Source: Strigomonas culicis
Lineage: Eukaryota > Euglenozoa > Kinetoplastea > Trypanosomatida > Trypanosomatidae
Reading direction: 5' to 3'
Assembly (NCBI GenBank): GCA_000482145.1
Contig: AUXH01000231.1
Span: 1 to 26,827 of the forward strand
DNA length: 26,827 nucleotides
The position numbers were made by a program, and so were the translations under genes. Under the pieces are notes generated by a model that saw only the letters and a program-made list of their open reading frames with translations, was not told the origin of the DNA and ran no database searches. The stretch's first letter is position 1; each line of letters begins with the position of its first letter. Shown piece after piece: positions 21,582-26,827 of the stretch.

Positions 21582-22637
21582 CTAGTTCATCGGCTTGCGC
21601 GCGCGGACGAAGAAGGCCGGGGTGAATATTTTCTTGCGACCGCCCTCCGCGAGGCCGAACGCGGCCTCCTCCAGGATCTCCGTCGCCTTGTAGGTGCCCT
21701 TGGGCGCCAGGCGCACGAACTCGAGCACGCGGCACATGACGTGCGTGAAGAGGCGGCCGAGCGGCGTCGCGCGGAGACCCTTGAGGGAGTGGTAGTTGCC
21801 CTCGAGCGGCTCGTACCACGGGATGTTCTTGATGGGGCTGTTCTCGAACTGCTCAATGACGTCAAAGGCCTCCTCGATCTCGAAGCCGGCCTTCTTGATG
21901 TACTCCGCGACCTGCTTGCAGGTCTCCATCTCCGGCAGGCCGTCGCCGATCTCGATCATGTGCTTGATCTGGCGGTGCTCCTTGTTGGTCGGGTCGTAGT
22001 GCTCCGTCATGCACCACTCGTACACGACAAAGCGGCATCCGGGCTTGATGACGCGGAAGATCTCGCTGTAGCACTGCACCTTGTCCTTCGCGTGGCACGT
22101 CGCCTCGATGGCGTAGGCGCCGTCGAAAGTGTTGTCCGCCGCACTCATGTTGCAGAAGTCCGTCTTCAAGTAGTTGATCTTCTCCGTAAGCCCAGCGATG
22201 CCGTCGTGGCGGCGCGCGCGGTGGATCTGGTAGTCGTTGTTGTTCACGCCGGTCACGTTACAGCGCGTGAGACGCACCATGTTGCGCGCTGGACCGCCGA
22301 CGCCGCAGCCGAGGTCGACGATGTGGTCACCCTCGTTGAAGCCGCCGCGGGCGGCCAGGAAGTGCTCGTGACGCGCGATGGACTCGTAGAAGGTCTCGCC
22401 CAGGTAGCGCGGCGCGAAGTGGAAGTTCTGGCCCCACCCGTACTCGTAGAAGTCCGTGACCAGGTCGTAGTACTCGTTCACCATCGTCGTCGTCTCCGCC
22501 TTGCGCTCGTCCAGCGTCGCCTTCTCGAAGCGGTCGCGGAAGCGGTCGGCAGCAGCGTTGACGTCCTCGTTCACCTCTCCAGCCTGGCGGCGGCGGACGA
22601 GATTGCTGGGGTTGACAGCGCGGGCACCGGCAGACAT
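21582..22637 (-). CDS. SMT: sterol 24-C-methyltransferase
   Basis: This 351-aa enzyme transfers a methyl group from S-adenosylmethionine to C-24 of the sterol side chain, the step that makes ergosterol-type sterols. The sterol-binding motif YEYGWG is at 64-69, the AdoMet motif I LGCGVGGP at 109-116, EATCHA at 178-183, and YEWCM at 206-210. The C-terminal part (about 270-351, NSPIKNIPWYEPLEG..., ..FTPAFFVRARKP) is typical of fungal and trypanosomatid ERG6 enzymes. The full length and first-Met start agree with the family (about 350 aa). It is expected at the ER or other membranes; no transmembrane segment is seen. It is a single copy here, between the EF-hand and base J glucosyltransferase genes. 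From memory, SMT and tyrosine aminotransferase are also near neighbours in Leishmania. Confidence 0.97.
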   Translation of the reverse strand: MSAGARAVNPSNLVRRRQAGEVNEDVNAAADRFRDRFEKATLDERKAETTTMVNEYYDLVTDFYEYGWGQNFHFAPRYLGETFYESIARHEHFLAARGGFNEGDHIVDLGCGVGGPARNMVRLTRCNVTGVNNNDYQIHRARRHDGIAGLTEKINYLKTDFCNMSAADNTFDGAYAIEATCHAKDKVQCYSEIFRVIKPGCRFVVYEWCMTEHYDPTNKEHRQIKHMIEIGDGLPEMETCKQVAEYIKKAGFEIEEAFDVIEQFENSPIKNIPWYEPLEGNYHSLKGLRATPLGRLFTHVMCRVLEFVRLAPKGTYKATEILEEAAFGLAEGGRKKIFTPAFFVRARKPMN

Positions 22638-23052
22638 GATGATGAGATATGGAGGGGTTAATATATATGCAATTAATTTACTATCTTTTCTTTTTTTTTG
22701 GAATGTAATTCAGTGGTGATAGCAAAATACTGAAGACAAGAATGACAAGAAAAAAGGTATATAAAGAAGTAATGAAAGTAAGTATTTGATAGCGAAGATG
22801 AACTCCATCGTGGATAAAAAGAAGAAAGAGAAGAGAAAAAAAAGGAAAAGAGAGACAACATGGAGTAAGACAAATCGATCCATATCCAAACAGACAACTG
22901 CACTATTTCCTTCCTACTGAGGGCTCCTCTCTTCTACACAATGCGATTGCGATTTATGATAGCGTGCCGTGCCGCGCACGGGCTTACACACACACTCTCT
23001 CTCGCCTTCTCTATCCGTGTGGTGAGCGGCGCTCGTGTCTATGTTACGGCGC
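22638..23052. other. intergenic spacer, JGT to SMT
   Basis: This spacer holds the SMT 5' UTR (about 165 nt), its pyrimidine tract (22820-22857) and the JGT 3' UTR, which is GC-richer at 22914-23052. A 7-bp inverted repeat (23022-23028 with 23050-23056) overlaps the JGT stop codon. No gene was seen. Confidence 0.6.
22803..22804 (-). promoter_or_regulatory. predicted trans-splice acceptor, SMT gene
   Basis: This is the first coding-strand AG after the long pyrimidine-rich tract at 22820-22857. It predicts a 5' UTR of about 165 nt, the longest in the window. Confidence 0.55.
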
Positions 23053-25191
23053 TCACAGCGGCGACCCCTCGCCCTCTGCCGGGCGCGGCCGCTTGTCACC
23101 CAACGCACTCCGGTCCCTCAGCTGGCTGAGCGGGATCTTCACCGGCCGGCCGACCGGCGGCGCGGCGGGCGGCCGGCGAAGAGCCTCGCGGCTGCCGCCC
23201 TCCCCCCCGCGCAGCCCGTCCACGTCCCCCCCCTCCTCCAGCTCCTCCGCCTCGCCTTCCGCCTCGCCTTCCGCCTCGCCGTCGGCGCGCGCCTGCGGGG
23301 CCAGCCCGGGCATCGGGGTGCTGAGGTAGAGGTAGGCGCCGGGGTGGCGCGTGCGGCCGGGGTGCAGCAGCCGCCAGCTCACGCGTATGTCGCGGCGCTC
23401 TGTGGCGTTGCGGCCCTTCACCCAGCGCTGCGCGACCGCGGGCCACTGCCGCACGAAGCGGTCGTCCGCGCGCTCCATGTCGTCCTGGCAGTTGCGGTAG
23501 TAGTCCGTCATGCCGCCGCGCAGCTTCGCCATCTGCGGCACGTCGAAGGAGAGGTTGCGGAAGCGGAGCGTGTGCATCCCGCGCGCGATGAGCTGCAGCG
23601 TGAAGTCGTAGTCTTCCCGCACCGCAAAGCGGTACCACAGCATCTGCGTCCCCGCGTAGCCGACGAGCACCTCCTGCGGGTTGCGCACGCCGGGGGTGTT
23701 CGCCGGGAAGTAAGCCGGGCACGCCGGGTTGTGCAGCAGCGCGTAGTTAAACAGACAGGCGATGTTGTTGTACGTGTTGATGCCGATCGTGATGTCGTCG
23801 TAGGTGTAGGCGAACCGGCTGTACTCGAGCGAATAGCATGCCGTCTTGGCAAAGTCCGTGAAGTGCTCGATGTCGATGGCGGTGCTGCTGCTGTTGCTGC
23901 TGCTGCCGCCACCGTTGGGTGGCAGCGGGGGGTAGGCGACGTTGTTGATGAGCGCGTCCTGCGCGCAGGTAAAGATGGTGCCGCTGGTGTTGGTCATGCT
24001 GCTGCTACCCGGGGCCTTCGTCGCGTTGCGCCGCAGCTTCATGATCCGCCGCTCCACCTCGCGCATCATCTCCCGGGTCGAGATACACACATTCTTTCGA
24101 TTGTTACTGCCACTGCCGCCTGCCATTTCAAAGGAGCGGTTGAAGTAGAAAACGTCGTCGTCAAACACCCAGTACATGCCCATCAGCCCGTGCGGCAGCG
24201 CGCGGGTGGTCAACTGCGATAGTGTCAGCGCGGCCATCTCACGCCGCTCCAGGCTCTTCCGCATCGCGCTGTCCGCGGCCTCACCGTCGTCCGCGGTGGC
24301 CAGCACGTGGCGCATCGCCGCCGACATGGTCTCCGACAAGACGAGCTTGCTCTCGCGCTGCGCGCTGCCGGGGGCGCTCACGTCCTGGATGCTGGCGCGC
24401 ATCTCCTTGAGCTCGCCGGGGCTGAACAGCTCCGTCTCTTCCAGATGACCGTAGCGGTCCATGCCGCTCTCCACCATCAGTCGCGGCACGAGCACGTGTA
24501 GGATGTAGTTCCGCACGTAGGACACACCCTTGTGGCTCTCCGGCAGCACCTCGATGCAGAACAGCTTCTCGCGAATCTCCTCCACACTGTGCAGCACAAA
24601 AGCCTCGTCGGGAGTGCGCTTGATACTGCTGCGGTTGTTATCCTCCTGCGCCGCGCCGTGGGCGTTGGGCGGCACGTAGTCGTAGCCGTGGTGGTAGAGA
24701 CGCGCGACGCGCTGCGCCGCGCTGCGCACCGCCTCGAAGGCGGCGGAGCTACTCGCGCTGCTGTTCAGCGACTTGCAGCAGCAGCACAGGAGCGGCTTGA
24801 CGCCACCGGCGCTGGCCGCGGCCTCTCCCCCACCCGCACTCGGCGCGGGGCCGTGCGCATCCACCATGCCCGCGACGCCGAAGCTCTGATAGACCAGCTC
24901 GTCCAGCATGCGGGTGTAGGCCGCGGCCTCCTCCGCCTCCACGACCACCGTGCACGGAATGAGGTCGCGCACGAGGTTGGCGATCGTGCCGCGCTGCATC
25001 TCGGTGCGCCCCTTGGAGAGCACAAAGACCGGGCAGTGGGGGTAGGAGCCCCAGTCCGGCTGCAGCACCGCCTTGCCGCCAGACGTGGGGCTGCCGTAGC
25101 CGCTCGTGGGTGTGTCCGGCGCTGCGGCGCTTTCGGCGACGGCCGCCGTGTTCAGCTCCGCCGGCTGCACTGCCGTCGGGGAGGGGTCCAT
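23053..25191 (-). CDS. JGT: base J glucosyltransferase-like protein (hydroxymethyluracil glucosyltransferase family)
   Basis: This is a 712-aa GT-A-type glycosyltransferase. PVFVLSKGR (54-62) followed by VVVEAEEAAAY (82-92) is the opening of the TET/JBP-associated glycosyltransferase family. SYVRNYIL (224-231) and YWVFDDDVFYF (340-350), with DDD at 344-346 as the metal/UDP-glucose DxD motif, follow in order, then REDYDFTLQLIARG (525-538), which fits the acceptor-side helix. In kinetoplastids this family converts hydroxymethyl-dU, made by JBP1/JBP2, to base J, in the nucleus. Low-complexity insertions (about 107-150 with CCCC; about 393-440; an acidic GEAEGEAEGEAEE tail at 638-650) and a basic C-terminal end (KIPLSQLRDR) occur. 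The start is the only Met before the fold, and the acceptor lies about 35 nt upstream. Confidence 0.85.
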   Translation of the reverse strand: MDPSPTAVQPAELNTAAVAESAAAPDTPTSGYGSPTSGGKAVLQPDWGSYPHCPVFVLSKGRTEMQRGTIANLVRDLIPCTVVVEAEEAAAYTRMLDELVYQSFGVAGMVDAHGPAPSAGGGEAAASAGGVKPLLCCCCKSLNSSASSSAAFEAVRSAAQRVARLYHHGYDYVPPNAHGAAQEDNNRSSIKRTPDEAFVLHSVEEIREKLFCIEVLPESHKGVSYVRNYILHVLVPRLMVESGMDRYGHLEETELFSPGELKEMRASIQDVSAPGSAQRESKLVLSETMSAAMRHVLATADDGEAADSAMRKSLERREMAALTLSQLTTRALPHGLMGMYWVFDDDVFYFNRSFEMAGGSGSNNRKNVCISTREMMREVERRIMKLRRNATKAPGSSSMTNTSGTIFTCAQDALINNVAYPPLPPNGGGSSSNSSSTAIDIEHFTDFAKTACYSLEYSRFAYTYDDITIGINTYNNIACLFNYALLHNPACPAYFPANTPGVRNPQEVLVGYAGTQMLWYRFAVREDYDFTLQLIARGMHTLRFRNLSFDVPQMAKLRGGMTDYYRNCQDDMERADDRFVRQWPAVAQRWVKGRNATERRDIRVSWRLLHPGRTRHPGAYLYLSTPMPGLAPQARADGEAEGEAEGEAEELEEGGDVDGLRGGEGGSREALRRPPAAPPVGRPVKIPLSQLRDRSALGDKRPRPAEGEGSPL

Positions 25192-25558
25192 CGCGCTACC
25201 ACGGGCCGGTCGTCAGCCGATATCTGCTGTGAGACGAAGAAAAAAAAAAGAAGGTTTCTGTGTGCTTGCTGCGGCGGAGAAAGAGAGACATGGGGCGGAC
25301 GGAGTTTATACACGAGAAACATACGCAACAGCGTACATAGCAGCAACAATTAGTGTAATGGGGCGGCAAAAGAAAAGGAGAACACTATCGTGTGTATGTA
25401 TATATATATAAAGATACGCAACAAAAACAAAACAAAACAGAAGAGCATCAGGATCTCCTTTATATACCGAAAGGCGCGTAGCGCTCTGCATCGCCCACAC
25501 AACAGAACAACTCGAATTTTTGATGCTGTAAACACATCACAGTGTCATAGACGGGGCC
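25192..25558. other. intergenic spacer, 107-aa gene to JGT
   Basis: This spacer holds the JGT 5' UTR and pyrimidine tract (about 25230-25254) and the AT-rich 3' UTR of the 107-aa gene, with a short (TA)n tract near 25398-25410. No gene was seen. Confidence 0.6.
25227..25228 (-). promoter_or_regulatory. predicted trans-splice acceptor, JGT gene
   Basis: This is the first coding-strand AG (CACAG) after the T-rich pyrimidine tract at about 25230-25254. It predicts a 5' UTR of about 35 nt. Confidence 0.6.
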
Positions 25559-25882
25559 TCACTGCGGTGTGCTGTCCAGTGGCAGCAGCGGGTTCACAAT
25601 CAACGTCGCACCACCGGCCTCCTCGTCCGCCAGCCGCTGCGGCGGCCGGGCGGCGCGCGGCGCCTCCCAGTAGTGGGCCGCGTTGTGGCGGATCACCTTC
25701 TCCTCGGGCCGCTCCAGCATGACCCCGCGACCGACCGTGTAGGCGGCGGTGCTGAAGGAGAGCACGGCGTTGTACAGCACGCGCCCGAGCCACCCGCCCC
25801 ACCCCTCCGGCCCGCCGTCCGCAACGGGCGGCGCCGCGGTGCTGTCGTCGCTGTCTCCCTGAAGAGGTGCCGCCGCCCGCAT
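25559..25882 (-). CDS. small protein, unknown function
   Basis: This 107-aa protein is not recognised. Its GC-rich codon use matches the neighbours and contrasts with the AT-rich spacers on both sides, and a predicted splice site lies about 22 nt upstream, so I take it as real. Residues about 28-56 (WGGWLGRVLYNAVLSFSTAAYTVGRGVML) are hydrophobic and amphipathic, perhaps a membrane-associated helix rather than a clear transmembrane segment. The ends are Ala/Pro/Gly-rich. It could be a small mitochondrial or membrane-associated factor; nothing proves this. A 169-aa overlapping minus-strand frame (25545-26054) starts in the AT-rich spacer, upstream of the predicted splice site, and is less likely. 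Confidence 0.6.
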   Translation of the reverse strand: MRAAAPLQGDSDDSTAAPPVADGGPEGWGGWLGRVLYNAVLSFSTAAYTVGRGVMLERPEEKVIRHNAAHYWEAPRAARPPQRLADEEAGGATLIVNPLLPLDSTPQ

Positions 25883-25904
25883 CTAGTGCCAGTGGTCTGT
25901 TTAT

Positions 25905-25906
25905 CT
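25905..25906 (-). promoter_or_regulatory. predicted trans-splice acceptor, 107-aa gene
   Basis: This is the first coding-strand AG after the TC-rich tract at about 25929-25956. It predicts a 22-nt leader before the Met at 25882. Confidence 0.5.
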
Positions 25907-26213
25907 TTTTGATCGCAGTCGATCGAACAGAGAGAGAGAATGAGAAAAGGAGGCGGAGACGCAGTGTAGCGCAGAGTACATGACCACAGACCCCATAGCC
26001 CTCAATCACACATATGTCAGTGAAGCGAGAGTGTACTGTAGATAGATAAAACATGAGAAAGTCACAAAGGACCCCATTTTTTTCTTTCTGCCTTCCCCCA
26101 ACGAGTGATTACTCACAAAGCCGTCATGATCGGTTGTAACACGAGACCATTATAATGAAAGAAGAGTAAAAAAAAAGAATAGTACGAATTAGAAAGTATG
26201 AAAACACAATTCA

Positions 26214-26214
<1 letters not shown>

Positions 26215-26254
<40 letters not shown>
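26215..26254. repeat. (CA)13(TA)7 compound microsatellite
   Basis: A perfect CA run (26215-26240) is joined to a TA run (26241-26254), about 70 bp downstream of the aminotransferase stop codon. Confidence 0.9.
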
Positions 26255-26255
<1 letters not shown>

Positions 26256-26325
26256 GCACTTTATGTTTGATAAAAGATGGAAAGGTATTTTAAAAAATGG
26301 AGACAATGGTAGACGTTGGCAGTCC

Positions 26326-26826
26326 TTACTTCTTGTAGCGCTCGCAGAAGGCGCAGATGCGCTGCACCGCCTCTTCAATCACCTCGGGCGGTCGTGAGAT
26401 GGTGAGGCGGAGGGCGGCCGGCATGCGGAAGGGCTCGCCGGGGAAGGCCAACACGTTCTCCTCGGCGGCCAGCCGCTCCGCAAAGCGCTCCCCGTCCCGC
26501 ACCTCCTCCTTCAAGAGCTCCGGCCGCAGCAGCACCGACATGAACATGCCGCCGGCCGGCACCACCGGCTGCAGCACGCCCGTCTTGCGCAGCGCGTGGT
26601 ACATGTCGATGGAGTTGCGCTGCAGGACGCGGACGGCCCTGTCGTAGTAGTCCTTGCCCGCTCCCTTGAGCATGGCGGTGGTGGCGACCTGCAGGAGGTG
26701 GTTGGGCAGCAGGAAGCGCGCGGTGAGGCTGCGCACGCCGGCCAGCACGCGCTGCGCGCGCGCCGCGGGGTCCACCAGGATGATCCAGCCCAGCCGCTCG
26801 CCGGGCAGGCAGAAGCGCTTGGACAC
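26326..26826 (-). CDS. tyrosine aminotransferase-like enzyme, 3' part only
   Basis: This is the C-terminal 166 residues of a fold-type I PLP aminotransferase, cut by the window edge; the first codon visible (GTG) is internal, not a start. The visible start VSKRFCLPGERLGWIILVDP holds the PLP-binding lysine (SK at residues 2-3) and the R-x-G-W pattern typical of tyrosine/aromatic aminotransferases. Later come LQ..V.AGGMFMSVLL, which fits the substrate-side strand, and the C-terminal substrate carboxylate Arg in ALRLTISRP. The enzyme would pass amino groups from tyrosine, phenylalanine, tryptophan or methionine to 2-oxoacids, in the cytosol. An alanine-type aminotransferase is a less likely alternative. 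From memory, TAT is linked to SMT in Leishmania, which supports the call. Confidence 0.85.
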   Translation of the reverse strand: MSKRFCLPGERLGWIILVDPAARAQRVLAGVRSLTARFLLPNHLLQVATTAMLKGAGKDYYDRAVRVLQRNSIDMYHALRKTGVLQPVVPAGGMFMSVLLRPELLKEEVRDGERFAERLAAEENVLAFPGEPFRMPAALRLTISRPPEVIEEAVQRICAFCERYKK

Positions 26827-26827
26827 G

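Larger units (their letters stand above)
25883..26325. other. intergenic spacer with (CA)13(TA)7
   Basis: This spacer holds the 107-aa gene's pyrimidine tract (about 25929-25956), then the AT-rich 3' UTR of the aminotransferase gene with a compound microsatellite at 26215-26254. No RNA gene was recognised. Confidence 0.6.

Noticed and set aside
21549..22661. 370-aa plus-strand ORF opposite the sterol methyltransferase
   Set aside because: The minus strand encodes a complete, motif-rich SMT. This is its complement.

Overview
This window looks like nuclear DNA of a trypanosomatid (Kinetoplastea). Every supported protein gene lies on the minus strand, read right to left, without introns. The genes are strongly GC-rich and are separated by AT-rich spacers full of microsatellites and homopolymers. 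Upstream of each gene whose 5' end is in the window there is a pyrimidine-rich tract on the coding strand, followed by an AG-free stretch and then the first AG, as expected for spliced-leader trans-splicing. The content agrees: sterol 24-C-methyltransferase, a base J glucosyltransferase-like protein and a tyrosine aminotransferase-like protein. I could not fix the genus. The window reads as an internal piece of one polycistronic unit.

In transcription order (right to left) the genes are: a 5'-truncated tyrosine aminotransferase-type enzyme (26826-26326); a 107-aa small protein (25882-25559); a base J-type DNA glucosyltransferase (25191-23053); sterol 24-C-methyltransferase (22637-21582); an EF-hand, probably axonemal, protein (20959-19982); two tandem NAD-dependent L-2-hydroxyacid dehydrogenases (19674-18685 and 18260-17271); a giant cullin (16896-12715); a 1.7-kb spacer with a compact structured element; a one-EF-hand protein (11002-10313); a FYVE-like zinc-finger protein (10041-9406); a single-pass membrane protein with a poly-Q tract (9091-7862); a PCI-domain protein (7305-5755); a secreted or lysosomal histidine acid phosphatase (5029-3626); an RRM protein (2977-2228); and an F-box-like protein (1814-471). 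A (TC)n tract at the left edge probably belongs to the next gene.

Three themes link genes. First, aromatic or branched-chain 2-oxoacids: the aminotransferase could make oxoacids that the dehydrogenases reduce, which would regenerate NAD+. Second, ubiquitin-ligase parts: a cullin with a possible neddylation lysine, an F-box-like protein and a PCI (COP9 signalosome-like) protein. Third, kinetoplastid-specific biology: base J and ergosterol-type sterols. Gene order in trypanosomatids usually does not reflect function, so these links are suggestions only.

The most unusual items are: (i) a ~250-bp structured, hairpin-dense element ending in a hairpin plus T-run on the plus strand, opposite to all genes, at about 11760-12012; (ii) tandem dehydrogenase paralogues whose differences concentrate in the two substrate-contacting segments and whose closest family seems to be bacterial L-2-hydroxyisocaproate dehydrogenase; (iii) a 28-bp tandem expansion that starts at the stop codon of the upstream dehydrogenase copy; and (iv) an acid phosphatase with an HRES motif where HD is usual.
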